A DNA stretch of 64,000 nucleotides from Salegentibacter salinarum. Lineage in GTDB: Bacteria > Bacteroidota > Bacteroidia > Flavobacteriales > Flavobacteriaceae. Every line of letters begins with the position of its first letter. Positions within the stretch are counted from its first letter, which is position 1. The stretch spans positions 1-64,000 of the forward strand of contig NZ_FUZC01000018.1 in NCBI RefSeq assembly GCF_900168115.1, given 5' to 3'. This document shows, one piece after another, positions 33,055 through 42,303 of this stretch. The position numbers and the translations under genes were made by a program. The notes beneath the pieces are model-generated. The model had not been told where the DNA came from. It searched no databases and saw only the letters and a list, made by a program, of their open reading frames with translations.

Positions 33055-35481
33055 TTACCTCAATTCAGCCTGAAGTTCATCTTCAAACTTTTGCTGAAGT
33101 TTTTTCATCATTTTATCTACCTGCTTATCGGTAAGGGTTTTATTTTCGTCCTGAAACTTAAAACTCACTGCATAACTTTTCTTGCCTTCAGGAAGATTTT
33201 TTCCCTGGTAGACATCAAAAAGATCAACTTCCTTTAAAAGTTTTTTCTCCGTTTTTAAAGCGATTTCCTCAATTTGATCGTAAGAAATATTATTATCCAG
33301 CAATAAGGCAAAATCACGTCTCACGGCAGGATATTTAGGAATTGTGCTAAAATTGGTTTTCCTGGTTTTTACGACTTCCAATAAAGCATCCCAGTTAATA
33401 TCGGCATAAAGTACTTCCTGTTCAATATCAAAATGCTTTAATACCTTTTTGCGAATCACTCCAAAAGAAATCAGGTTGTTCTTTGCTGAAGAAAATATAA
33501 GTCCTTCAGAAAACACATCAGATTTTACTGCGGAAGGCTTTAAATTTTCAATCCCAAATCTTTGAAAAATTGACTGAATTACTCCTTTCAATAAAAAGAA
33601 ATCTGTTTTGGCTGAAACTGAATTCCAACGTTCGGCATTTCGGTTACCACTAATAAATATGGAGAGGTGTTTGTTTTCTACCCGGCTCCCGTTGAAATCG
33701 TGATAGGTTTTTCCGAATTCAAATAATTTAAGATCGCTGCGTTTCCTGTTAATGTTATAACTCACAGACTCCAGTCCCGAATACAACATAGATTGTCGCA
33801 AAACAGATAAATCCTGACTTAACGGATTTAGCATTTTTACATTCTGAGATTCTTTAATTTGTTCACTCAATTCAGAATAAGCCGGTGTTGTTAAAGAATT
33901 GGCCATAGTCTCATAAAAACCCTGACCCACCAACTGGTTGGCAATTATATTTTGAAGTTTATAATCTTCATATTTTGAAGAATTAGCAACTGAAGCATTT
34001 AGTTTTTCGCCAAATTTAATATTGTTATAGCCATAAACTCTTAAAATCTCCTCTATCACATCGGCTTCCCGCTGCACGTCTACACGATAAGAAGGAATGG
34101 TAAGTCCCATCCCGGTTTCGGTAACATTGTTTACCCTAATTTCAAGCGACGCAAGGATAGATTTTATAGTTTCTTCTTCAAGATTTTCCCCAATTAATTT
34201 ATTCACTTTATCAAAGGTTAGGAAAACCTGGAAATCTTCAATTTTCTTAGGATAAAGATCATCAATATCACTGGTTACTTCGCCGCCGGCAATTTCTGTA
34301 ATTAAAAGTGCAGCGCGTTTTAAAGCATATTCGGTAATGTTAGGATCAATTCCTCGTTCAAACCTAAAAGAAGCGTCGGTATTTAAAGCGTGTCGTTTTG
34401 CAGTTTTTCTTACGCTCACCGGATTGAAATAGGCACTTTCCAGGAAAATCTGGGTGGTTGCCTGGGTGACCCCGCTGGTAGCACCGCCAAAAACTCCTGC
34501 TATACAAAGCGGTTTTTCGGCATCACAAATCATTAAATCTTCTTCGTGAAGCTCTCTCTCTACTTCATCTAAAGTGGTAAATTTCGTTCCTTTTTCCAAG
34601 GTTTTTACATTGATTTCATTACCGGCAATTTTACCGGCATCAAATGCGTGTAAAGGCTGCCCAAGCTCGTGCATCACGTAATTGGTAGCATCTACCACGT
34701 TGTTTTTTGGGCCAAGACCTATTGCTTTTAATCTATTCTGAAGCCATTTTGGTGATTCTTCAACTTTAAGACCTGATATGGTAACGCCGCAATATCTTGG
34801 TGCCAGCGCCGAATCTTCTACCTGAATCTGGATTTTTAAGCTCCTGTTATCTACATGAAAACTACTAACTGAAGGAGTAATAAGTTCTAAATTCTTCCCC
34901 TGTTGGGTGTAACCTGCTTTTAGATCTCTGGCAACGCCCCAGTGGCTCATAGCATCGGCGCGGTTTGGAGTAAGGCCAATTTCAAAAACCTGGTCGTTTT
35001 CAACATCAAAAATTTCTGCTACGGGAGTTCCGGGAATTAGATCGTCTTGCATTACCATAATTCCTTCGTGGCTTTGGCCGAGTCCAAGTTCTTTTTCAGA
35101 ACAAATCATTCCGTAACTGGCTTCACCTCTAATTTTTCCTTTCTTAATTGGCCAGGCTTCACCTTTTTCATCATAAAGCGTAGTGCCAATTGTTGCTACA
35201 GGAACTTTTTGTCCTGCGGCAATATTTGGTGCGCCGCAAACAATTTGTACCTGTTCGCCATTACCAAGATCTACGTTGGTGAGTTGTAATTTGTCAGCAT
35301 TTGGATGACTTTTACATTCCAGTACATGACCAACAACTATACCTTCAAGACCACCTTTAATGCTTTGAAAAGGCTGTAAACCTTCTATCTCAAGGCCCAG
35401 ATCGGTAAGTAATTCTCCCGTTTTTTCAGCATCTTCAGGAAGTTTAATAAATTGTTTAAGCCAGTTATATGAAATTTTCAT
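33055..35481 (-). CDS. pheT: Phenylalanine--tRNA ligase beta subunit
   Basis: An 808-aa subunit of the (alpha-beta)2 enzyme charging tRNA-Phe. Domains run in the usual order: N-terminal lead MKISYNWLKQFI; tRNA-binding OB fold about 40-150 (VGHVLECKSHPNADKLQLTNVDLG, VCGAPNI); B3/B4 editing region about 210-400 (DATNYVMHELGQPLHAFDA, ESAYFNPVSVRKTAKRHALNTDASFRFERGID); B5; the catalytic-like core; and the C-terminal FDX-ACB domain from about 715 (FSTIPKYPAVRRDFALLLD). Length is normal. The alpha subunit gene pheS is not in the window. A good promoter match lies just upstream. Confidence 0.96.
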   Translation of the reverse strand: MKISYNWLKQFIKLPEDAEKTGELLTDLGLEIEGLQPFQSIKGGLEGIVVGHVLECKSHPNADKLQLTNVDLGNGEQVQIVCGAPNIAAGQKVPVATIGTTLYDEKGEAWPIKKGKIRGEASYGMICSEKELGLGQSHEGIMVMQDDLIPGTPVAEIFDVENDQVFEIGLTPNRADAMSHWGVARDLKAGYTQQGKNLELITPSVSSFHVDNRSLKIQIQVEDSALAPRYCGVTISGLKVEESPKWLQNRLKAIGLGPKNNVVDATNYVMHELGQPLHAFDAGKIAGNEINVKTLEKGTKFTTLDEVERELHEEDLMICDAEKPLCIAGVFGGATSGVTQATTQIFLESAYFNPVSVRKTAKRHALNTDASFRFERGIDPNITEYALKRAALLITEIAGGEVTSDIDDLYPKKIEDFQVFLTFDKVNKLIGENLEEETIKSILASLEIRVNNVTETGMGLTIPSYRVDVQREADVIEEILRVYGYNNIKFGEKLNASVANSSKYEDYKLQNIIANQLVGQGFYETMANSLTTPAYSELSEQIKESQNVKMLNPLSQDLSVLRQSMLYSGLESVSYNINRKRSDLKLFEFGKTYHDFNGSRVENKHLSIFISGNRNAERWNSVSAKTDFFLLKGVIQSIFQRFGIENLKPSAVKSDVFSEGLIFSSAKNNLISFGVIRKKVLKHFDIEQEVLYADINWDALLEVVKTRKTNFSTIPKYPAVRRDFALLLDNNISYDQIEEIALKTEKKLLKEVDLFDVYQGKNLPEGKKSYAVSFKFQDENKTLTDKQVDKMMKKLQQKFEDELQAELR

Positions 35482-35501
35482 GTCTCAATATTTTCAGTTC
35501 G

Positions 35502-35532
35502 CAAAGATAGTATTACGAATAGTTTTGGCATA
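35502..35532 (-). promoter_or_regulatory. Putative sigma-A promoter for pheT
   Basis: On the minus strand: TATG (35532-35529, three of four bases of TTTG), 19-nt spacer, TATCTTTG (35509-35502, exact TAnnTTTG). The leader would be about 15 nt to ATG 35481. Confidence 0.5.
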
Positions 35533-35623
35533 ATTTCAAATTTTAATTTTATGCCTTATTTTAGGTGACTGGAGAATTAAGAATTAGGGATCAAATTCAT
35601 CATATTTTTAGGGAATCTTAAGC

Positions 35624-37723
35624 CTAACTAATATAATTCCAGATATTTTTATGTTTTGCCACCTGCCCGTAAGTAAAACGAAGCACTTTGTTCTTTTTCA
35701 TAGAGAGGTTAGGGTCTTCTTTTAAGATCTTCATGGCGTGATAGCGAGCAGATTTTAATATCTGGTTGTCTTTTACAATATCTGCGATTTTCAGGTTTAA
35801 AACGCCACTTTGCTGCGTACCCATAATATCGCCGGGACCGCGTAATTTTAAATCGACTTCTGCAATTTCAAATCCGTCGTTGGTTGCGGTCATTGTTTCC
35901 AGCCTGGTTTTGCTATCATTAGATAATTTATGACCTGTCATTAAAATACAAAAACTCTGTTCAGCACCACGGCCTACACGACCCCGCAACTGGTGAAGTT
36001 GAGAAAGACCAAAACGTTCGGCGCTTTCAATGATCATAACACTTGCATTAGGCACATTCACACCCACTTCAATAACTGTGGTTGCTACCATAATTTGGGT
36101 TTCGCCGCTTACAAACCGATCCATTTCATAATCTTTAGCGTCCGATTTCATCTGGCCGTGAAGAATAGAAATTTGCATATCAGGAAATTCGCGTGCTATG
36201 CTTTCGTAACCGTCCATCAAATCTTTGTAATCCATTTTTTCAGATTCCTGGATTAAAGGATAGACCACATAAACCTGACGGCCTTTTTTAATCTCATCTT
36301 TTATAAAAGCGAAAACCTTGAGCCGGTTACTATCGTATCGATGAACGGTTTTAATTGGTTTTCTGCCCGGTGGCAATTCATCTATCACCGAAATATCCAA
36401 ATCGCCATAAAGGCTCATAGCTAAAGTCCTAGGAATTGGTGTCGCAGTCATAACCAGAATGTGTGGTGGCACCTGATTTTTTCGCCATAATTTAGCCCGT
36501 TGAGCAACTCCAAAACGGTGTTGTTCGTCTATAACGGCCAGTCCTAAATTTTTAAACTGAACTTTATCTTCCAGCAAAGCATGGGTGCCAATAAGGATAT
36601 CTATTTCGCCATTTTCGAGCTTTTCGTGAATTTCACGCCGTGCTTTTGTTTTGGAAGAACCGGTAAGTAAAAAAATATTAGTATCCAGATTTTTGCAGAG
36701 TTCTACGAGTCCGTTATAATGCTGAATTGCAAGGATTTCGGTGGGCGCCATAAGACAGGCCTGGAAGCCATTATCCAGGGCGATAAACATAGACATCAAG
36801 GCTACAATAGTTTTTCCTGAACCCACATCACCTTGTAACAAACGGTTCATTTGTGCGCCGCTTCCAAGATCTGCTCTAATTTCTTTAATCACCCGTTTTT
36901 GTGCACCGGTAAGTTCAAAAGGAAGGTGGTTGCTATAGAATTCGCTGAAATTTTGGCCGATTTCTTCAAAAACAAAACCTTTTATTTTTTGCTTCTGAAG
37001 CATATTTTTAATGAGCAATTGCAGCTGAATATAAAACAGTTCTTCAAACTTGAGCCGAAATTGAGCTTTGGTAAGCAAATCCTGGCTCTGCGGAAAATGA
37101 ATATTAAAGACAGCTTCAGGCTTTGGGATTAGTTTTAATTCGGTAGTAATTTCTTCTGAAAGCGTTTCATAAAATTTCTCTTTGGTTTCAATAAAAAGCT
37201 GTTGCATCAGTTTATTGATAACCCGGTTGGTAATACCAGATTTCGCTAGTTTTTCGGTAGAAGGGTACACCGGTTGCATCGCGGTACGCAGTTGTTTTTT
37301 ATATTCTTCAACCGGTTCCATCTCGGGGTGAGGCATACTAAAAAGTCCGTTGAACCAATTGGTTTTTCCGAAAATAACATAAGGTGTATTAATCTTCAAA
37401 TTTTCCCGAATCCATTTCTGCCCACGAAACCAAACCAGTTCCATCTTTCCGGTATCATCAATAAAATCGGCGACCAGACGTTTTCCGCGTTTTTGATCTA
37501 CAGATCTTATATGGGTGATCTTGCCTACAACCTGCACTTCAGCCGAATTTCTTTGCAACTCGTTTATTTTATAAAAACGGGTTTTGTCCAGGTAACGATT
37601 GGGAAAGAAATTTAAAAGATCCTGGTAGGTGTAAATGCCAAGTTCTTTACGCAGTAAATCTGCGCGGTTTGGGCCGACCCCTTTTAGATAATCTATGGGC
37701 GTTTGCAAAATATTGGCGTTCAT
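35624..37723 (-). CDS. recG: ATP-dependent DNA helicase RecG
   Basis: A 699-aa replication-fork remodelling helicase. The N-terminal wedge/OB domain (DYLKGVGPNRADLLRKELGI; VQVVGKITHIRSVDQKRGKRLVADFIDDTGKMELVWFRGQKWI) is followed by helicase motifs: Walker A LLQGDVGSGKTIVAL near 295, DEQHRFGVAQR near 399, VMTATPIPRTLAMSLYGD, and in the second RecA lobe MVATTVIEVGVNVPNA and QLHQLRGRVGRG. It ends with the RecG-typical TATNDGFEIAEVDLKLRGPGDIMGTQQSG. Length and motifs are complete. Upstream it is divergent from the M1 peptidase gene. Confidence 0.97.
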   Translation of the reverse strand: MNANILQTPIDYLKGVGPNRADLLRKELGIYTYQDLLNFFPNRYLDKTRFYKINELQRNSAEVQVVGKITHIRSVDQKRGKRLVADFIDDTGKMELVWFRGQKWIRENLKINTPYVIFGKTNWFNGLFSMPHPEMEPVEEYKKQLRTAMQPVYPSTEKLAKSGITNRVINKLMQQLFIETKEKFYETLSEEITTELKLIPKPEAVFNIHFPQSQDLLTKAQFRLKFEELFYIQLQLLIKNMLQKQKIKGFVFEEIGQNFSEFYSNHLPFELTGAQKRVIKEIRADLGSGAQMNRLLQGDVGSGKTIVALMSMFIALDNGFQACLMAPTEILAIQHYNGLVELCKNLDTNIFLLTGSSKTKARREIHEKLENGEIDILIGTHALLEDKVQFKNLGLAVIDEQHRFGVAQRAKLWRKNQVPPHILVMTATPIPRTLAMSLYGDLDISVIDELPPGRKPIKTVHRYDSNRLKVFAFIKDEIKKGRQVYVVYPLIQESEKMDYKDLMDGYESIAREFPDMQISILHGQMKSDAKDYEMDRFVSGETQIMVATTVIEVGVNVPNASVMIIESAERFGLSQLHQLRGRVGRGAEQSFCILMTGHKLSNDSKTRLETMTATNDGFEIAEVDLKLRGPGDIMGTQQSGVLNLKIADIVKDNQILKSARYHAMKILKEDPNLSMKKNKVLRFTYGQVAKHKNIWNYIS

Positions 37724-37842
37724 GCAAACGAAGATATTAAAATCAGGTTTTTTAGGCTGAATTTCACTTAAAAATTAAACCTGAAATTTTCCGGGTTTAA
37801 ATTTCTTCAGTTTTTGTAATTTGTGGGCCGTAGTTTTTAAAT

Positions 37843-39960
37843 ATGAAATATTCCTTTATCACCCTCCTTTTTTGTTGTAGCTGGAACTTTTATAGCCAGG
37901 CACCCATTGCAGATTCCCTCAATCAAGTTGAAAATATAGATTTTATAAAAGCTGATGCAGAAGTTTTTGTAAATCCGGCAAACAAAGAGGTTTGGGGTGA
38001 GATTGATTACGAGTTCAAAATTTTAAAAAGCATCGATTCCTTCTATGTTGATGCGCGCAATATGCATTTTGATGAGGTTTTGCTGAACGGGGAACCAAAA
38101 AACTTCAGGAATTCGCGAGCACGTATTTGGATAAAAAATGAAATAAACCATTCAGAGAATAATTCCCTTCAACTGAAATATTCAGTAGAACCAAAGGAAG
38201 CGGTGTATTTTATTAATTGGGATATTACCGATTCTATAAAGGCGCCAAAACAAATATGGACGCAGGGGCAGGGAAAATATACTTCTAACTGGTTGCCTTC
38301 TTTTGACGATCAGCGGGAAAAAGTAGAATTTAATATCACCTATCATTTTCCGAAGGATTTAGAATTGATGGCCAACGGAAAACTCACCGGCACATCTATA
38401 AATGATTCTTTAAGAGTTTGGAATTTTGATATGCAGCAGCCTATGAGCAGTTATTTACTGGCTTTTGCAGCAGGAAATTACGCGGTGGACGAAAACAAAT
38501 CTGCTACAGGGGTTTCTTTGCAATATTTTATGCCGGTTTCAGAAAAAGAGAAAATGGAACCCACTTACCGGCACACCAAGAAGATTTTCGATTTTCTCGA
38601 GGATGAAATTGGGGTAGCTTATCCGTGGCAAAATTACAAGCAGGCACCCGTGCGCGATTTTCTTTATTCGGGAATGGAAAATACCACAGCCACTATTTTT
38701 GACCACGCTTTTATTACAGATTCTATTGGTTTTACAGACCGAAATTACGTGAGCGTCAACGCACACGAACTGGCCCACCAATGGTTTGGAAATTTAGTGA
38801 CTGCTGAAACGAATAACGATCACTGGCTACATGAGGGATTTTCTACTTATTACGCACTGCTTGCCGAGCGTGAGGTTTTTGGAGATGATTATTATTACTG
38901 GCAACTTTATGAATCTGGGGAAAAACTCAAGGAAATAAGCGATAACGGAAAAGGTGAACCGGTTACTAAAGCCGGGGCAACATCGTTAACTTATTATCAA
39001 AAAGGAGCCTGGGTTTTGCATATTTTGCGTGAGCGAGTGGGAGATGAGGTGTTTAAAAAAGCGGTGAAAAATTATTTGGAACGCTACAAATTCAAAACCG
39101 CTACAACCGAGAATTTTATTGCTGAGGTTGAATCTGCCGCGAATGTAAGTCTGTCCGATTTTATGGCAAAATGGTTAAACCAAACCGCTTTTCAGGGTTT
39201 TGCAGCTTTAAATTCTTTAAAGAATTCAGAATTCATTCAAAATCATTTAAATATTCTGGCTCTTCGGGAAACAGCTTTAGAAAAAAAGGAAGAACTTTTA
39301 AGTGCAGAACTCGATTTCCCGGTAAGCGATTATACTGGTCAGGAAGTGGTTTATCAATTAGAAGGTGAAACTTCTGCCAGAGCTATAAATCTTTACAATA
39401 AAGCATTTGAAACAAACAACATGTATGTTCGCCAGGCTATTGCAACCAGTATGGAGAGAATTCCGCAGGAATTAAAATCAAAATTTGAATCTCTGCTCAA
39501 TGATGAATCCTATGTTACTAAAGAAGCCGCTCTGCTTAAATTATGGATGAATTTTCCCCAGGAAGTTTCCACCTATTTAGATCAAACCAAAGGAATTGAA
39601 GGATTTACCAATAAAAATGTGCGTATGCTTTGGCTGACCTTAAACCTGGTGACACCAAATTATGAACCTGAGAAACAACAGGAAACATATAACGAACTTT
39701 CGGGTTATACCGCGGTTCATTTTCCCATTGCGGTTAGGGAAAATGCTTTTGGTTATTTATACCAGATAAATAGTTTTACCAATCAAAATCTGCTGGACCT
39801 GATGCAGGGAACACAACACCCAACTTACAGGTTTAGCAACTATTCACGGCAGTTATTAAATGAGCTGCTTAAAAACGAAGAATATCAGCAGAAATTCTTA
39901 GCTTTAGAGGATAGTCTTTCTCAAAAAGAGCTGGATTATTTGCAAACAAAACTCAATTAA
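37843..39960 (+). CDS. M1-family metallopeptidase (aminopeptidase N-like)
   Basis: A 705-aa protein with a short signal peptide (ITLLFCCSWNFYSQ). It shows M1 architecture: an N-terminal beta domain, the exopeptidase motif SGMENTTA, and the zinc site HELAHQWFGN (first His at 308) with the distal Glu in LHEGFSTYY. A C-terminal helical region follows, shorter than in E. coli PepN. It would trim N-terminal residues from peptides in the periplasm. Its stop overlaps the start of the first patatin gene by one base (TAATG), so the three genes are likely one operon. Promoter-like TAGTTTTT lies just before the start. Confidence 0.92.
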   Translation: MKYSFITLLFCCSWNFYSQAPIADSLNQVENIDFIKADAEVFVNPANKEVWGEIDYEFKILKSIDSFYVDARNMHFDEVLLNGEPKNFRNSRARIWIKNEINHSENNSLQLKYSVEPKEAVYFINWDITDSIKAPKQIWTQGQGKYTSNWLPSFDDQREKVEFNITYHFPKDLELMANGKLTGTSINDSLRVWNFDMQQPMSSYLLAFAAGNYAVDENKSATGVSLQYFMPVSEKEKMEPTYRHTKKIFDFLEDEIGVAYPWQNYKQAPVRDFLYSGMENTTATIFDHAFITDSIGFTDRNYVSVNAHELAHQWFGNLVTAETNNDHWLHEGFSTYYALLAEREVFGDDYYYWQLYESGEKLKEISDNGKGEPVTKAGATSLTYYQKGAWVLHILRERVGDEVFKKAVKNYLERYKFKTATTENFIAEVESAANVSLSDFMAKWLNQTAFQGFAALNSLKNSEFIQNHLNILALRETALEKKEELLSAELDFPVSDYTGQEVVYQLEGETSARAINLYNKAFETNNMYVRQAIATSMERIPQELKSKFESLLNDESYVTKEAALLKLWMNFPQEVSTYLDQTKGIEGFTNKNVRMLWLTLNLVTPNYEPEKQQETYNELSGYTAVHFPIAVRENAFGYLYQINSFTNQNLLDLMQGTQHPTYRFSNYSRQLLNELLKNEEYQQKFLALEDSLSQKELDYLQTKLN

Positions 39961-40862
39961 TGAGGGCATTGGTAATATCGGGAGGAGGCAGCAAAGGCGC
40001 TTTTGCCGGTGGGGTAGCCCAGTATTTAATTGAAGAATTACAACGCGATTACGAACTATATTTAGGAACTTCTACGGGGAGTTTACTTATTTCTCATCTT
40101 GCTTTAAATAAGTGTGAAAAGATAAAAGAAATTTATACTACGGTAAATCAAAGTAGTATTTTTAGTAATCGCCCTTTTCTTATAAAAAGGCGTCACGGCT
40201 ACGATCAAATTAGCATAAATCACTTAAACGTACTTCTTAATTTTCTAAAAGGAAAAAAGACTTTTGGCGAAAGTAAAAACCTTAAAAAACTTATTGAAGC
40301 CACTTTAACCAAGGAAGAATTCTTGAGTTTACAGGCCGCTAAGAAGGATATTGTGGTAACGGTTTCTAATATCTCTTTAAATACGGTAGAATATAAATCG
40401 ATTAAAGATTTTGAATACGAGGAGTTTTGTGAATGGATCTGGATTTCCTGTAATTACACTCCTTTTATGAGCCTTGTACAGAAAAATGGTTGCGAATATG
40501 CCGATGGTGGGTTGGGTACAATGGTGCCAATTGAAGAAGCTATAAAACGAGGCGCTACCCATATTGACGCGATTATTTTACAAACTGAAGCTACCTTTTA
40601 TAATAGAATGCCTTCCAAGAACGTTTTTGGACTCATCACTAATTTGTTTCGATTTATGTTGGACAGGATCGAATCTCAAAATATTAAAATAGGGAAGTTT
40701 GCGGCTGCTAATAAAAATGTAACTATAAATTTTTACTACACGCCTACGGTATTGACTACCAATTCCCTTATTTTTGACGAAAAGCAAATGAAATCCTGGT
40801 GGAAAAGCGGTTATAAATTTGCCGAAGAAAAAAGCGAGGAAATTAATCAAATTGAACCTTAA
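39960..40862 (+). CDS. Patatin-like phospholipase, first tandem copy
   Basis: A 300-aa Ser-Asp dyad lipid acyl hydrolase. It begins directly with the oxyanion motif (MRALVISGGGSKGAFAGGVAQYL), has the nucleophile in LGTSTGSLLI (Ser38) and the Asp in EYADGGLGTMVP (Asp182). No signal peptide, so it is probably cytosolic. It starts inside the stop of the M1 peptidase gene and its own stop overlaps the start of the second patatin gene by one base. The pair are evident paralogues, similar along their whole length. Substrate (phospholipid or other acyl ester) unknown. Confidence 0.92.
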   Translation: MRALVISGGGSKGAFAGGVAQYLIEELQRDYELYLGTSTGSLLISHLALNKCEKIKEIYTTVNQSSIFSNRPFLIKRRHGYDQISINHLNVLLNFLKGKKTFGESKNLKKLIEATLTKEEFLSLQAAKKDIVVTVSNISLNTVEYKSIKDFEYEEFCEWIWISCNYTPFMSLVQKNGCEYADGGLGTMVPIEEAIKRGATHIDAIILQTEATFYNRMPSKNVFGLITNLFRFMLDRIESQNIKIGKFAAANKNVTINFYYTPTVLTTNSLIFDEKQMKSWWKSGYKFAEEKSEEINQIEP

Positions 40863-41785
40863 TGCGTGCACTGGTAATATCTGGCGGGGGCAGTAAAGGC
40901 GCCTTCGCAGGAGGCGTTGCTCAATATTTAATTCAGGAGGAGGGCAAGAAATACGATTTGTTTCTTGGTACTTCAACCGGGAGCTTGCTTATTCCGCATC
41001 TCGCGATGGGAAATATAGATAAGGTTTACGAGATCTACACCAACGTAAACCAGCGCAAGATTTTTAGCATTAATCCTTTTGTGGTTAAACGAAAAGAAGG
41101 AAGGGAGTATGTGACCATCAATTACTTTAATATGTTCTGGCAGTTTGTGCGGAAGAAAAGAACTTTTGGCGAAAGCCAAAACCTTAGAAAACATATAAAA
41201 AGAAATTTTTCTGAAGAAGATTTTGATAAGCTTAAAAACCAGGTTGAAGATGTAATTGTAACAGTTTCCAATTTATCCAAAAACCGCGTAGAATATAAGT
41301 CGATTAACGATTTTTCTTACGAAGATTTTTGCGACTGGATCTGGATAAGTTGTAATTATATTCCGTTTATGAGCCTTGCCAATAAAGACGGATTTGAATA
41401 TGCCGATGGTGGTTTGGGTTGCGTGGTACCTATACGTGAAGCCATAAAACGCGGTGCAACTGAAGTTGATGCGATTATCCTTGAAGCCGAAAATATGGAA
41501 TATAACAAAGTGCTGGGGAAAAATCCTTTTTCGTTAATGATCAACCTTTTTGGATTTTTACTGGACCAGGTAGAATACCACGATATTGTAGAAGGGAAGC
41601 TGGCCGCTTTAAACAAAAAAGTAAAACTGAATACTTATTACACTCCTACAAAACTGACTGAAAACTCACTGGTTTTCAACAAAAAATTAATGGGGGAATG
41701 GTGGCAGCAAGGTTACGACCACGCCAAGGAAAAACATATGCAATTCCTGGCAACCAAACGCAAAAGTTTCTTCGGATTATTCTAA
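40862..41785 (+). CDS. Patatin-like phospholipase, second tandem copy
   Basis: A 307-aa paralogue of the preceding gene: MRALVISGGGSKGAFAGGVAQYLIQEE, LGTSTGSLLIPHLA (Ser38), EYADGGLGCVVP (Asp182). Catalytic residues fall at identical positions in both copies, and blocks such as CNYxPFMSL, EAIKRGAT and YYTPT are shared, so a tandem duplication is clear. The sequences have diverged noticeably, so the event is not recent, and both frames are intact. The 3' end overlaps the convergent minus-strand gene by 4 bp, leaving no room for a separate terminator. Confidence 0.92.
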   Translation: MRALVISGGGSKGAFAGGVAQYLIQEEGKKYDLFLGTSTGSLLIPHLAMGNIDKVYEIYTNVNQRKIFSINPFVVKRKEGREYVTINYFNMFWQFVRKKRTFGESQNLRKHIKRNFSEEDFDKLKNQVEDVIVTVSNLSKNRVEYKSINDFSYEDFCDWIWISCNYIPFMSLANKDGFEYADGGLGCVVPIREAIKRGATEVDAIILEAENMEYNKVLGKNPFSLMINLFGFLLDQVEYHDIVEGKLAALNKKVKLNTYYTPTKLTENSLVFNKKLMGEWWQQGYDHAKEKHMQFLATKRKSFFGLF

Positions 41786-42303
41786 ATGAAGCGTTTTACT
41801 TCATTTTTTAAGTAAGCGATTGCAGCTTCAGTTGGAGATTGTTTTTCCATTAAATTCTTCAAAATTATCTCTCTTAATTTATCGGAATCAGTAACACTTT
41901 CCTGTTGGTTAGCTTTTCTAATAATTCCGATAGTAGCGTTTTTAGCCGTTTTAATATAATCCCAACATTCAACCGAAAGATAAATTTGCTGCGCCAGGTT
42001 ATGTTCAAATTCCTGTTCAATTGTATTAATTAAGGCTCGTTCATAGGCTTCTTTATCATTAGAATTGGGTTTTACCCTGAATAAGAGTTTACCGGGAGAA
42101 ATACGTTCTAAAAAGAGGGTCATTCTTTCGTACGCCTGTAATCTTAAAGGAAGCGAAGTTTTCTGATTTTCTCTATGTAAAAGAAAACGTCTTCTGTTTT
42201 CTTCATTTTTGTTATAGGAACTAAAAAAATAAAAGGCTACTACACCAACAATTAAAGCCGGTAAAATAGCTAAAAGTATTTGTGAAAGTTCTATCTGGTT
42301 CAT
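41782..42303 (-). CDS. Single-span membrane protein of unknown function
   Basis: A 173-aa protein with one N-terminal hydrophobic segment (ILLAILPALIVGVVAFYFF) then a charged, helical domain: RFLLHRENQKTSLPLRLQAYERMTLFLERISPGKLLFRVKP, followed by ALINTIEQEFEHNLAQQIYLSVECWDYIKTAKNATIGIIRKA. I recall homologues in Flavobacteriaceae (a DUF7935-like group, recalled with low certainty) but no function. Its ATG overlaps the stop of the glutamate synthase-like gene by 4 bp (ATGA), making it the last gene of that operon. Confidence 0.75.
   Translation of the reverse strand: MNQIELSQILLAILPALIVGVVAFYFFSSYNKNEENRRRFLLHRENQKTSLPLRLQAYERMTLFLERISPGKLLFRVKPNSNDKEAYERALINTIEQEFEHNLAQQIYLSVECWDYIKTAKNATIGIIRKANQQESVTDSDKLREIILKNLMEKQSPTEAAIAYLKNEVKRFI

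Noticed and set aside
40578-40976. 132-codon minus-strand frame across the two patatin genes
   Set aside because: Spans the junction of two intact plus-strand genes and shows no family pattern.
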